A stretch of DNA of 47,185 nucleotides from Halieaceae bacterium (GCA_016744355.1 JADGEN010000019.1:1-47185), one strand, 5' to 3'; positions 29,277 to 38,100 are shown, counted from the stretch's first letter. The notes: a model not told the origin generated them from the letters alone. A program made the numbers and translations.

Positions 29277-30187
29277 AAGTGATTAAGTTTATGAGTCAGC
29301 GCAAGCTGGCAATGGTGTTCTCTCTCATCCTGTTAGCGATATCCATAGGATCTTTGGCAACAAAGCAGCTCAACTGGGGCCTTGATTTTACCGGCGGAAC
29401 TCTGGTGGAAGTGCATTATAGTGAGTCTGCCGATCTCAAAAGTATTCGCTCCACACTGGATAGTAAGGGCTACGAGGGCGCCACTGTAGTGAGCTATGGC
29501 ACCGACCGCGATGTCTTGATTCGCTTGCCCAAGGGGTATTCAGATCAACAGGGTACTGCGCTTCTTCTCATCCTGGAGGAGTCGTTTGCCGGTTCTGTTG
29601 AATTGCGCAGGATTGAGTTTGTCGGTCCGCAGGTGGGCGATGAGTTGCGTGAGCAGGGTGGTCTCGCAATGTTGCTGGCCCTTGGCCTGGTTATGCTCTA
29701 TATCGCATTCCGCTTCCAGATTAAATTTGCCGTGGGTGCAGTGGTCGCTCTGGTGCACGACGTGATAATTACTCTGGGGTTTTTCTCCGTTATAGGAATG
29801 GAGTTTGACTTAACGGTGCTGGCTGCAGTATTGGCAGTTATTGGTTACTCCCTCAACGATACTATTGTTGTTGCAGACCGAATCCGGGAAAATTTTCGCA
29901 AGTTACGCCGCTCGGATTCTGAAGAAACCATCAATACTTCCCTCACCGAAACCTTGGGTCGAACCATGGTTACATCGTTGACGACATTGCTGGTTTTGGC
30001 TGCTTTGGCTCTGTTCGGTGGCGAAATGATCTACGGCTTTGCCATCGCCTTGATTGTAGGTGTGGGCATTGGTACTTACTCCTCTATTTATGTGGCCGCA
30101 AGCACATTGATGCTCTTGGGAGTGAGTAAGGAAGATCTTATGATTCCGGTTAAAGAAGGAGCCGATCAGGAGAGTATAACGCCCTGA
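29273..30187 (+). CDS. secF: Protein translocase subunit SecF
   Basis: Second subunit of the SecDF export motor. The 304-residue protein has an N-terminal membrane helix (about 12-28), a short periplasmic domain with the GLDFTGGTLVEV motif, then five membrane helices with the conserved GYSLNDTIVVADRIREN segment. The ATG at 29273 overlaps the secD TGA (ATGA) and has a strong AGGAGG site at 29259-29264, so the two subunits are translationally coupled. A 7-bp inverted repeat spans its stop codon. It converges on the minus-strand fusion-protein gene that starts the accessory block. Confidence 0.96.
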   Translation: MKVIKFMSQRKLAMVFSLILLAISIGSLATKQLNWGLDFTGGTLVEVHYSESADLKSIRSTLDSKGYEGATVVSYGTDRDVLIRLPKGYSDQQGTALLLILEESFAGSVELRRIEFVGPQVGDELREQGGLAMLLALGLVMLYIAFRFQIKFAVGAVVALVHDVIITLGFFSVIGMEFDLTVLAAVLAVIGYSLNDTIVVADRIRENFRKLRRSDSEETINTSLTETLGRTMVTSLTTLLVLAALALFGGEMIYGFAIALIVGVGIGTYSSIYVAASTLMLLGVSKEDLMIPVKEGADQESITP

Positions 30188-30189
30188 TC
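30164..30189. terminator. Weak hairpin at the secF / hydrolase convergence
   Basis: GATCAGG (30164-30170) and CCTGATC (30183-30189) form a perfect 7-bp inverted repeat with a 12-base loop over the secF stop codon, between two converging genes. No T-run follows directly on either strand, so termination here is only a suggestion from position. Confidence 0.3.
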
Positions 30190-30199
30190 CAGCGAGTTA

Positions 30200-32500
30200 C
30201 TATTTCCTGGTTTTTTGTGCCGCGCGGGTTTTTCGCCTGCGTTTCACCGGTGAGTTTTTCTGCTGCCATTTCTTTACGCTTGAGAGCGTTTCCATCAGGC
30301 CTTCCCCGGTTGCCCGTGCTACATTTTCGTTAACAAATTGAGTGATAGCCGAAGTGATTTGTCGCACCATTTTGTTGCCTTCACCTGACGTCGACATGAT
30401 TAGTAGATGGGGGTTGAGCATATCTATAGGCAGTTTTTCCTGATCTCGCTCCAGCTCTACATAGCGCGTTATAACGCGTAGCTCATTCTCATTCGCTACG
30501 CCCTCTGAGGCCATCCTTTTACTAACAAGATAGTCATGCTCTTCCTTGTGACGCTTGGCTGAGACCAAAAAGTCATCCTTATGCACGATAGTTAAAACCG
30601 GGATATCGTACTTGAATAGTATGTCCAGCGCTTTGATATGCCTGGCTTGATATTCGCCAGGGTTGTGCAGCGCGGCATTGACCTCCTTGAGCATGCCATA
30701 GAAGGATATTTTCTTTAGCAGACGCCCTCCAACAATGCGCAAAACATAGGGGCTGTTGGTGTTGAGCAGGCGTTGCTGGACGCGCTTATTCTTCAGGAGT
30801 ACCCGGGTGAACGAATTGAGACCATTGACAATGGGTTTAGCAACTGGTGTTTGAAGAAAATTACCCAGCCTCCCAAGTGCATCTTCTTCATCCGGGGCAA
30901 TCAGCTCATGTGGCTGTAACTGGCCTTCAAAATTTTCGGTGTAGACGTTCTCGAAACCGGAGTAATCCAGCTTTGTCTTGTGCCGCAGGTGTGAGATGAG
31001 ATTGCCGATATTTTTGCCGGTGTTTACACCATCCGTCGGTGCCCATGTGGCTAGATTGATAATACCCCCAACGCGCAACGCGTCGACCAGCTGCTGGTTC
31101 TCAGCCTTGAGGTCTTCATAGCTGGGGATTGGTCCTTCTCGTTCGTCCAAAAGGGATAGCAACAGGTGATCGGAAATAACGCCGGCAATAGAATGGCCGA
31201 CAATGGGTGCGGGCCTTCCATTGCGCCAGTTTCTCAAGATAGCCTTGCGTAATGAGAGCGCGTAGTGTGGAAAAATTTCATCATCTTTCAGGCTTTTTGC
31301 ATGACTACCACGATGCAAAGCCGAAACAGTCCATGCACTGGGTAGACGCAACAACAGGCTGGTAAAACTAAATAGCCCCATGAATCCGTGCATAAGTAAA
31401 ATATGTATGCCGTTCTCTTCTTCGCCCTCACGGGTTTCGGCTTTGATTGCTACGGCTTGGCCGTTTTCCGTAAACTTGAAAACGGTTTCGTCGACATGCA
31501 AGGCCTGTTCATCGGCGAAAATATAAACTTTCCGCGCAATGGCGTTAGTTTCGCGCAGCATGCGCAACGGTGTCTCCAGCACGGTTTTTTCAAAATCGGC
31601 CGATTCTTCCATCTCGAATCGTCCCAGTGCTTTTAGTTTCAGGTTGCCGGATATAATTAGCGATATACAGTCTGCGGCAATAAATATACCGCGATTGAGT
31701 GCCACTCTCAGACTGCCGTTTTCCTGCTCCAGCACGGTTGTTCCTGGTTGCTTGTCTTTGAGTGCGGGGGTGTAAGGCGAGAGTGCGCCTATGCTGCCAT
31801 CTTTGCCAATGCCACTGATGATCATATGAAAAGCCATGGCGCTTCCCAGTTTCTTCTGGAGTTCACGCTGATAGCGATCACTTTCCCGCTGCGCCAATTT
31901 TTTGGCCTGAGCTTTACTCTTGCTATGTAGTGCGGTTCTGACGTCTGCCAGATTGATAGAGTGAATCATGGTTTGAATTAGGCTGCTTGTGATTTGCTCT
32001 TTGTTGGCCGGCCAGTCCAATCCTAGTGCCCTGGCCATGGTACGTGGGCGTTTTGTTCTCAGCAAAATATCGCCTAGTGGGCGGAGAAAGTCCTCGATTA
32101 AAGATTCTTTTGAACTCTCCCATTTTTGCTCGCCAGAGGACTCCTCGAGAAAGAAGAAGCGCACGTGTTTTATCCAGTCGATGGTGTCGTAATGGTGTTC
32201 CAACAGTGCTCTGTATTGCGCTTTAACCGTATTGCCGCCCCCGACAGCAATGGTGAAATGTTGCTGTCGATATTTAGTGCCTTTTTCTCCCATACCGTGC
32301 TTAAGCCAGCGAGCATAGTGGTTGCCGACAAGATTAGCACTTTGTTGTGAGGTAGCCTCAAGGTCGGCAGCAATACCCATATGAAAGCCTACTTCCTCTT
32401 GAATCAGGTCAGAGGAGCCAGTTTTTTTGATCATCCTTCGTCTGGCAAGAGCGCCGGTCGAGGCTACTGTGAAAGCCTTATGCGGTGTGCTGTCTGGCAT
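30200..32500 (-). CDS. Probable fusion of 6-phosphogluconolactonase/NagB-like domain with alpha/beta-hydrolase
   Basis: A 766-residue cytoplasmic protein that I do not recognise as a named family. Residues about 55-300 resemble the 6-phosphogluconolactonase/glucosamine-6-phosphate isomerase fold: a GGGN loop (87-90), a W-x-x-V-x-FF strand followed by EE (119-120), and GIGKDGSIGALSPYTPAL (230-247) aligning with the family GxGxDGHxASLxPxxPAL signature. The catalytic histidine of that signature is S236 here. Residues about 365-725 resemble an alpha/beta-hydrolase: LLMHGFMG (oxyanion loop), S437 in VGHSIAG and an acid-loop candidate VLTIVHKDDFLV (D642/D643), but no clear catalytic histidine. The C-terminus is very basic (KRRRKTRAAQKTRK). 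ATG 32500 with an AGGA site is preferred over an upstream start at 32575. Confidence 0.7.
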   Translation of the reverse strand: MPDSTPHKAFTVASTGALARRRMIKKTGSSDLIQEEVGFHMGIAADLEATSQQSANLVGNHYARWLKHGMGEKGTKYRQQHFTIAVGGGNTVKAQYRALLEHHYDTIDWIKHVRFFFLEESSGEQKWESSKESLIEDFLRPLGDILLRTKRPRTMARALGLDWPANKEQITSSLIQTMIHSINLADVRTALHSKSKAQAKKLAQRESDRYQRELQKKLGSAMAFHMIISGIGKDGSIGALSPYTPALKDKQPGTTVLEQENGSLRVALNRGIFIAADCISLIISGNLKLKALGRFEMEESADFEKTVLETPLRMLRETNAIARKVYIFADEQALHVDETVFKFTENGQAVAIKAETREGEEENGIHILLMHGFMGLFSFTSLLLRLPSAWTVSALHRGSHAKSLKDDEIFPHYALSLRKAILRNWRNGRPAPIVGHSIAGVISDHLLLSLLDEREGPIPSYEDLKAENQQLVDALRVGGIINLATWAPTDGVNTGKNIGNLISHLRHKTKLDYSGFENVYTENFEGQLQPHELIAPDEEDALGRLGNFLQTPVAKPIVNGLNSFTRVLLKNKRVQQRLLNTNSPYVLRIVGGRLLKKISFYGMLKEVNAALHNPGEYQARHIKALDILFKYDIPVLTIVHKDDFLVSAKRHKEEHDYLVSKRMASEGVANENELRVITRYVELERDQEKLPIDMLNPHLLIMSTSGEGNKMVRQITSAITQFVNENVARATGEGLMETLSSVKKWQQKNSPVKRRRKTRAAQKTRK

Positions 32501-32508
32501 GCTGAATT

Positions 32509-32529
32509 CCTGTGCGATATAAACACAGG
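32509..32529 (-). promoter_or_regulatory. Inverted repeat overlapping the ribosome site of the fusion-protein gene
   Basis: CCTGTG (32509-32514) and CACAGG (32524-32529) form a 6-bp inverted repeat with a 9-base spacer. On the minus-strand transcript the promoter-proximal copy is followed by AATTCAGC and then the ATG, so the AGGA ribosome site falls in the 3' arm. The structure could hide the ribosome site, or be a regulator's half-sites. Stem length is short, so chance is possible. Confidence 0.35.
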
Positions 32530-32703
32530 TTAACTGAGCTCCCCGATACCAGCAATAATCCACGCGTAATAGCAAAAATATCGTTTGATCAGTTCAATAT
32601 AGGTGACCACAACTAAATGGTCATTGAAAAGAGGCCAAGATTGCCAATGCATGTCTTACGCCGGTGGCGTACATTGGGCATTGGTTACTATGAGGCAGTG
32701 CCG

Positions 32704-34323
32704 ATGAGCATTTTGGGTCGAGTGTGTTTACTCATTCTATTTTTACCAGCGGTAGCTCATCCTACGGGCCAACCCAATATTATTGTGATGGTTGCCGATG
32801 ATCTGGGCTGGAACGATGTAGGGTTTCACGGAGGTGATATCGATACGCCTTCCCTGGACCGCTTGGCGGCTGAGGGCATGGAGTTAAATCGCTTCTATAC
32901 CACGCCAATTTGTTCGCCTACCCGTGCGGCATTGATGACCGGGCGCGACCCCATACGTCTGGGAGTTGCCTATGGCGTCATCATGCCCTGGGATAATACG
33001 GGGGTGCACCCCGACGAACATTTTATGCCGGAGTCCTTCCGCGCCGCCGGCTACCAAACCGCTATGGTGGGCAAATGGCACCTGGGCCACGCACAAATGA
33101 CCTACCATCCTAATAATCGTGGTTTTGATTACTTTTATGGCCACTTACACACGGAAGTTGGATTCTACCCTCCCTTCTCTGCCAGCGGTGGGCGTGATTT
33201 TCAGCGCAATGGCACTCCCATCGATGACCAGGGCTATGAAACCTATTTACTGGCCGATGAAGTGTCCCGTTATATTCGAGAGCGTGAGCAGAGTAAGCCC
33301 TTTTTTGTGTATATGCCTTTTATTGCTCCCCACACGCCACTGGATGCGCCGCAGGAATTACAGGACAAATATAAGGACATCAATACTGATCTCGAACCCT
33401 CTAGAGCCAAAGGAACTGATGATACTCGCCGTTTGGCCAAGCTTATGCTGCAGCCCAGTGCGAGGCCCATGTATGCCGCAGTTGTAGACGGCATGGACCA
33501 GGCTATCGGTCAGGTGTTGGATACGCTGGACAGTGAGGGACTTGCTGAAAACACTATTGTATTGTTCTTTAGCGATAACGGCGGCGCAGCGTACTCTGTA
33601 GGAGGAGCTGACAATGTTCCTCTTCGCGGCGGTAAAGGGGAAACCTTCGAAGGTGGAATCAGGGTGGTTTCGGTGATGCGATGGCCCGAGGCTATTAAGC
33701 CCGCGCAAAAGCTCACCAGTATCATGAGCGTTATGGATGTATTTCCTACGCTTGCGGAAGCTGCCGGAGTCAAGACGCAGAACACGCGTAAACTCGACGG
33801 GAAAAGCATGTGGCCGTCAATTGCACACGGTGCGGAGCAAACTCGCGAAGACTGGCTTTACTTTGTGTCGGAAGTGCCCATGTACGGTCATTTTAACCTG
33901 ACGGTTTTCAACGACGAGTGGAAGTTGGTGCAGGAAGTGGATCAGGACCAATTGTCCACCACGGTGACAAACTATCTGTTTCGTATTCAAGACGACCCCA
34001 ATGAGTACAATAATTTGGCTTCGACATATCCTGATATTGTTCAAAAACTGTCTTCACTGATGCAACAGCACCGTGCTCTATACCCCATCAATGGCACCCG
34101 GTCTCAGCTGGCACCACCTCCAGGTTGGCGCGCACCGCTGGATTGGGCAAGTTATCCAATTTCTTTGGATAAACTGCAGTCTGGAACGGCTAAAAGCCTT
34201 CCAGGGCAGGTGTCTGGAACCGTAGAGCGAGCAGTCGATTGGAGTCACGGTGAGCGTGGGCGATTGGTTTACGATTGTTCACCTAAATGGTGGTTGGACG
34301 GAGTCTGTTTAGAAAACAATTGA
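32704..34323 (+). CDS. Secreted type I sulfatase (Cys-type, formylglycine-dependent)
   Basis: Hydrolyses a sulfate ester; the substrate is unknown. The 539-residue protein has a signal peptide (about 1-18, core VCLLILFLPAVA) and an alkaline-phosphatase-like sulfatase domain. Visible residues are metal-binding D32-D33 (VADDLGWND), the formylglycine signature C70-S-P-T-R74 followed by ALMTGR, VGKWHLG and FFSDNGG. C70 must be converted to formylglycine by a maturase that is not in this window. The overall pattern recalls the arylsulfatase B / N-acetylgalactosamine-4-sulfatase group. The start is ATG 32704 with a GAGG site; an in-frame ATG at 32617 would add 29 residues ahead of the signal peptide. 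It is followed by the SnoaL-like gene and a convergent TonB receptor, which suggests scavenging of a sulfated compound. Confidence 0.9.
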   Translation: MSILGRVCLLILFLPAVAHPTGQPNIIVMVADDLGWNDVGFHGGDIDTPSLDRLAAEGMELNRFYTTPICSPTRAALMTGRDPIRLGVAYGVIMPWDNTGVHPDEHFMPESFRAAGYQTAMVGKWHLGHAQMTYHPNNRGFDYFYGHLHTEVGFYPPFSASGGRDFQRNGTPIDDQGYETYLLADEVSRYIREREQSKPFFVYMPFIAPHTPLDAPQELQDKYKDINTDLEPSRAKGTDDTRRLAKLMLQPSARPMYAAVVDGMDQAIGQVLDTLDSEGLAENTIVLFFSDNGGAAYSVGGADNVPLRGGKGETFEGGIRVVSVMRWPEAIKPAQKLTSIMSVMDVFPTLAEAAGVKTQNTRKLDGKSMWPSIAHGAEQTREDWLYFVSEVPMYGHFNLTVFNDEWKLVQEVDQDQLSTTVTNYLFRIQDDPNEYNNLASTYPDIVQKLSSLMQQHRALYPINGTRSQLAPPPGWRAPLDWASYPISLDKLQSGTAKSLPGQVSGTVERAVDWSHGERGRLVYDCSPKWWLDGVCLENN

Positions 34324-34378
34324 GCTCAGGAGAGCACTTGGAGCTCCCCGTTATTATTAACCAACACAGGAAAAAATT

Positions 34379-34828
34379 ATGACACTTTCGCTACAAGAAA
34401 TTTCGGATCGTTTTGAAATTCAGGATTTGATCGTGGAATACTGCGATGTCATCGATAAGTGCGACATCGACCGCCTGGACGATATTTTCACGGCGGATGC
34501 CTTTATAGATTACTCTGCCGTGGGTGGTGAAAAGGGTGACTTGGAGTCCATCAAAGCTTTTTTGAAAGCCGCGTTGCCGATCTTTAAAAACACGCAACAC
34601 CTGATCTCCAACTTCCAGATTAAAGTAGATGGAGATGGCGCTACAGGTCGTATTATGTGCTTTAACCCTATGGAATTTGACGATGAGAAAACGGGAAATC
34701 CGATAGCTTGCCTGGGGCTGTGGTACGTCGATGAATATGTGCGCAAGGAGCAGGGTTGGCGCATCAAGTCCCGAGTAGAAGAAAAGAGCTATCAGTTTAA
34801 TACGCCTACAACAGCGGGTACTGACTAA
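34379..34828 (+). CDS. SnoaL-like (NTF2-fold) protein
   Basis: A 149-residue protein of the SnoaL/NTF2 alpha+beta barrel superfamily. It opens with the typical helix and acidic segment (EISDRFEIQDLIVEYCDVIDKCDIDRLDDIFTAD shortened here by description), then strands with the DYSAVGG, TQHLISNFQIKVDGD and GWRIKSRVEEKSY segments. Members include polyketide cyclases, dehydratases, ketosteroid isomerase-like proteins and ring-hydroxylating dioxygenase small subunits; none can be chosen from sequence alone. There is no signal peptide, so it is cytoplasmic. It starts 55 bases after the sulfatase and probably shares its transcript, suggesting it acts on the desulfated product. Confidence 0.8.
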   Translation: MTLSLQEISDRFEIQDLIVEYCDVIDKCDIDRLDDIFTADAFIDYSAVGGEKGDLESIKAFLKAALPIFKNTQHLISNFQIKVDGDGATGRIMCFNPMEFDDEKTGNPIACLGLWYVDEYVRKEQGWRIKSRVEEKSYQFNTPTTAGTD

Positions 34829-34832
34829 GCTG

Positions 34833-34868
34833 AAATTCCGCTGTCAGGGGCGACAGCGGGTCAATTTC
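34833..34868. terminator. Hairpin between convergent SnoaL-like and TonB-receptor genes
   Basis: CCGCTGTC (34838-34845) and GACAGCGG (34852-34859) form a perfect 8-bp stem with a 6-base loop, in the 39-base gap between converging stops. Outer arms GAAATT (34832-34837) and AATTTC (34863-34868) can extend it with a 3-base bulge. There is no long T-run, but the position and strength suit a bidirectional terminator. Confidence 0.55.
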
Positions 34869-37123
34869 TATCTACGGAAGTTATATACCAGATCAATACC
34901 ATAGGTGAGTGGTTCACCCCAGGTGACAATTTTTTCGTAGGCACCAATAGTCTGCAATACAACCGGCGCTGAAGTATAATACTCTTCATCAGTAAGATTT
35001 CTGCCCCACAGGGAAATGGTCATTTGTCCCACCTGTGTATCAATGTCGGCAATTTCAAGAAATGCACTGAGCAGACCATAACTGTCGATAACCGATGCGC
35101 CACTCGCCGCCTCATCAGACTTTTGCGTGTCAAAGCGTTCATCGACCCAGTTGTAGTTTAGACTCGCGTTGACTGCACCGTTTCTCAATGGGTAGCTGTA
35201 ATTCAAACCGATGTTGTACTGGTTTTCAGGTGCATTACTGAATACAAAATCCTGTTCGGTGACGCTGGCGTCATCCGGGTCAACAATTTTTGTGAACTTG
35301 GGGTCCTGGTAGGCGTAGGAGAAAGTTGCTGTAAGCCCTTGGCTTAACAGTGCAGTAAGATCCAGCTCAAGACCGCTGATTTCTGCTTCGCCGGCATTGA
35401 TCACAATAGTGTCTCTTACATCGGCAGGGGTGGAGGCATCTGAAAAATTCAGTTGAATGTCCTGGTAATCCGAAAAATAGGCCGCAGCATTCAAGCGCAA
35501 ACGTCGGTCCCACAACTCGCTCTTAAGACCAAGTTCCCACGTGGCTATCTCTTCTTCATTAAACCCTTGAAGGTAAGACGCTTCGTTGGAAGCGCGAATA
35601 TTGTAGCCTCCTGATTTATAACCCGTGGCCCACTTCAAATAGGTGTTGATATGTTCTGTGACAGCAAAGCTTCCCACCACAGTAAAGTCGGTGTGGTCAA
35701 AATCGTTGTCTGGTTTGGCGGAGAATGAGACGCCGGAAGCGTCCGGGTCCAGGGTGTAATCTCGTTCAGCAATTCTCTCGTCTACGGTGTAACGAATACC
35801 TGTTGTTAGAGTAAACCGTCCCTGAAGAATGTCGGGAGTCCAGTTGCTTTGTGCAAAAGCGGCGTAGGCTTTGTTGTCGATATCAAACTCATTGATTTGC
35901 AAAGGCTGCGGAAAGAAAACTTCTGACCCCTGCGCACTGTTTTCGTTCGCCTCTTCATGAAAGTAATAAAGCCCGGCTACATAGTCGAAACTGTCAGTGA
36001 GGTCGCCAAAAACCTGCAGCTCCTGTGACAATTGGTTTTGTTTTAGCGTGCCGGGTTTCCCCACCGAGTCAATACCAATATTGGAGTTCAGTACCAGTAG
36101 GGGCGATGAACTACCGCTCTCAAGGTTCGCAAATTCTTTATATTCAAAGTCACGATACGCAGTTATGGATTTAAATGTAGTACTTTCCCAATCGTAGGAA
36201 ATTGTTAGGGCGTGGCCCTCCATTGTGGTCTGCGCGGATCGCATTCGGTCTTTGGTAGTGAGGCTTCCAAGCCGGTCGGATGACACGGGGATTTCCAGCA
36301 GCTCGGATAAAGGTCCGCTTTTAATCGCCTGGAATGTGGGGGAGACAAATTTAGAATCAGAGGAATCAAAAGCATAGCGCAGAGACAGAACCTCACTGGC
36401 CTGCCATAAAAAGTCCAGTTTTCCACCTTTGTCCTCTGCGTCTAAAAAATCTTCCCCTGGTCCCTTATTGTCAACAAAGCCATCCACTCCTTTGTACAAG
36501 TACACTGCTCTGAGCGCGAGCGTGTTAGTTAGCGGTATGTTTGCTGATGTTTTGGAGCGTAAAAGATTCCTGTTGCCAAAGCCCAGTTCCTGTTTAAAGC
36601 TAAGCTCCTCAGTCTCTGGTTTGATGGTGGTCATATTGATGGCGCCACCTATGGAATTACGGCCAAATAATGTGCCCTGAGGTCCTCGAAGTACTTCTAT
36701 CTGAGCGAGGTCGGCCAGCTCCAGGGCTAAGCCCGTAGAGCGGCCGATGTAAACCTGATCGATATAAACGCCCACGGCGGGGTCCTGGGTAACCTGTATG
36801 TCACTTGCACCAACGCCTCGGATGAACAGCCGCAAGCTGGTGTTCTGGATGGGAAAGGGGGTCATATTCAGACTGGGCACCTTGCCCTGCAAGTCGTCAA
36901 TGGAGGAAATTCCTTGCTGGTTTAGCGCCTCTTGGCTAAACGCAGAGATGGAGATCGGTGCATCCTGCAAGCTCTCCTTGCGCTTTTGTGCAGTGACGAT
37001 AACTTCTTCGAGTTGCGGGGTATTCTGGGCGAACGCTGAAGTGGAGATTAGAAGGTCGGGTAGTAGGGCGATTATTGCTGCTGCTAAAGGCAGCGCAGAA
37101 AATTGGTGCTGGGCAGATAACAT
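34868..37123 (-). CDS. TonB-dependent outer-membrane receptor
   Basis: Energy-coupled outer-membrane transporter for a large or scarce substrate. The 751-residue protein has a signal peptide (about 1-32, ending SAFA), a TonB box region LEEVIVTAQKRKESLQD (38-54), an N-terminal plug (GISSIDDLQGKVPSL, FIRGVGASDI, EVLRGPQGTLFGRNSIGGAIN) and a C-terminal beta-barrel ending in YGIDLVYNFRR. There is no N-terminal signalling extension, so no linked sigma/anti-sigma control is expected. It resembles the large group of receptors common in marine proteobacteria and sphingomonads that take up organic compounds. The start is ATG 37123 with GGAG at 37131-37134. Beside the sulfatase, its substrate may be a sulfated compound; that is inference. 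Confidence 0.93.
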   Translation of the reverse strand: MLSAQHQFSALPLAAAIIALLPDLLISTSAFAQNTPQLEEVIVTAQKRKESLQDAPISISAFSQEALNQQGISSIDDLQGKVPSLNMTPFPIQNTSLRLFIRGVGASDIQVTQDPAVGVYIDQVYIGRSTGLALELADLAQIEVLRGPQGTLFGRNSIGGAINMTTIKPETEELSFKQELGFGNRNLLRSKTSANIPLTNTLALRAVYLYKGVDGFVDNKGPGEDFLDAEDKGGKLDFLWQASEVLSLRYAFDSSDSKFVSPTFQAIKSGPLSELLEIPVSSDRLGSLTTKDRMRSAQTTMEGHALTISYDWESTTFKSITAYRDFEYKEFANLESGSSSPLLVLNSNIGIDSVGKPGTLKQNQLSQELQVFGDLTDSFDYVAGLYYFHEEANENSAQGSEVFFPQPLQINEFDIDNKAYAAFAQSNWTPDILQGRFTLTTGIRYTVDERIAERDYTLDPDASGVSFSAKPDNDFDHTDFTVVGSFAVTEHINTYLKWATGYKSGGYNIRASNEASYLQGFNEEEIATWELGLKSELWDRRLRLNAAAYFSDYQDIQLNFSDASTPADVRDTIVINAGEAEISGLELDLTALLSQGLTATFSYAYQDPKFTKIVDPDDASVTEQDFVFSNAPENQYNIGLNYSYPLRNGAVNASLNYNWVDERFDTQKSDEAASGASVIDSYGLLSAFLEIADIDTQVGQMTISLWGRNLTDEEYYTSAPVVLQTIGAYEKIVTWGEPLTYGIDLVYNFRR

Positions 37124-37305
37124 GCGCGTACTCCGTTTTTTATTATAGTTTCCTGTGCTCTAATTTTTACGAACGGGTGCTTTGGGAGATTCCACCGTTA
37201 ACGATGGTGAATGCTTCTTTTTCACGAATGAATTAAGACTACCACGGATAAAAATTAAGTGAAGCGGGGCCTCAGTCGGCGGACTGGGAGGGGTAGGGGG
37301 GCTGC
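37124..37305. other. Intergenic region upstream of the TonB receptor and downstream of suhB
   Basis: The 182 bases are AT-rich on the receptor side. On the minus strand a perfect TATAAT (37147-37142) lies near the receptor ribosome site, with no good -35. Small dyads include CAGTC-GGCG-GACTG (37273-37286), a possible weak suhB terminator, and CCACC-GTTAAC-GATGG around 37192-37207, which could be an operator. I see no gene here. Confidence 0.4.
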
Positions 37306-38100
37306 TTAGGCCAGTAGTGGTCTTGTCGCTTGCAGCACCGCCTTAAAGCACTTGGGGTTACCGCACACAATACTGCCGGATTCGAGAAAGTTCTCGGATG
37401 CATCGATATCAGACACCAAACCACCAGCTTCTCGCACTAACAGAGCGCCTGCAGCCATATCCCACGGAGATAGACCGATTTCCCAAAACGCATCCAGCCG
37501 CCCGGCAGCAACATAAGCCAAATCGAGAGAGGCGGCACCTGCACGGCGTATACCCGCGGACTGGCCGGCGAGTACTTCCAGAGTTTTGGTGTAGGCCTCG
37601 AGTTTGTCGTCGCAGTGATCTTTGAAGGGAATACCAGTGCCCAGCAGGGAGCCTTCAAGGCTAATCTGTTTGCTTACGCGTATTCGCCGTCCGTTAAGTT
37701 GAGCACCACGACCGCGGGAAGCGGTAAATTCCTCGCGTCGAACCGGGTCCAGAACCAGGGCATGTTCAAGTTTTCCGCGGCGAAGGCAGGCGATGGATAT
37801 GGCGTAGTGGGGTATGCCACGGACAAAGTTAGTGGTGCCGTCCAGCGGGTCAATTATCCATTTGTACTCAGCATCTTCTTTGCCGATGAGGCCTGATTCT
37901 TCCCCCAGTATGGCGTGATCGGGGTAGGCCTTTTGTAAATGATAGATGAGATCTTGCTCGGCACTGATGTCGACTTCAGAGACGAAGTCATTGACACCCT
38001 TTTCTACAACTTCCAAACGCTCCAGGTCATCCGAGGCGCGCACGATGTTCTCTCCCACTTTGCGTGCGGCGCGCAGTGCGATATTGATCATGGGTTCCAT
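37306..38100 (-). CDS. suhB: Inositol-1-monophosphatase family protein SuhB
   Basis: SuhB hydrolyses inositol monophosphate in vitro and in E. coli also binds the Nus transcription complex that supports rRNA synthesis. The 264-residue product has the metal-dependent phosphatase motifs: E67 (ILGEESG), D84-P85-L86-D87-G-T-T (IIDPLDGTTNF) and D214 region WDMAAGALLVREAGG (213-227). I chose ATG 38100, behind an AGGAA site, giving the E. coli-like length; the frame stays open upstream to 38424 but that part overlaps trmJ and looks non-coding. It is divergent from trmJ, with which it is paired in many gammaproteobacteria. Confidence 0.95.
   Translation of the reverse strand: MEPMINIALRAARKVGENIVRASDDLERLEVVEKGVNDFVSEVDISAEQDLIYHLQKAYPDHAILGEESGLIGKEDAEYKWIIDPLDGTTNFVRGIPHYAISIACLRRGKLEHALVLDPVRREEFTASRGRGAQLNGRRIRVSKQISLEGSLLGTGIPFKDHCDDKLEAYTKTLEVLAGQSAGIRRAGAASLDLAYVAAGRLDAFWEIGLSPWDMAAGALLVREAGGLVSDIDASENFLESGSIVCGNPKCFKAVLQATRPLLA

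Noticed and set aside
30200-37305. Accessory block as a prophage or transposon insertion
   Set aside because: There is no integrase, transposase, terminal repeat or tRNA target at either edge, so transfer can be suspected only from gene content.
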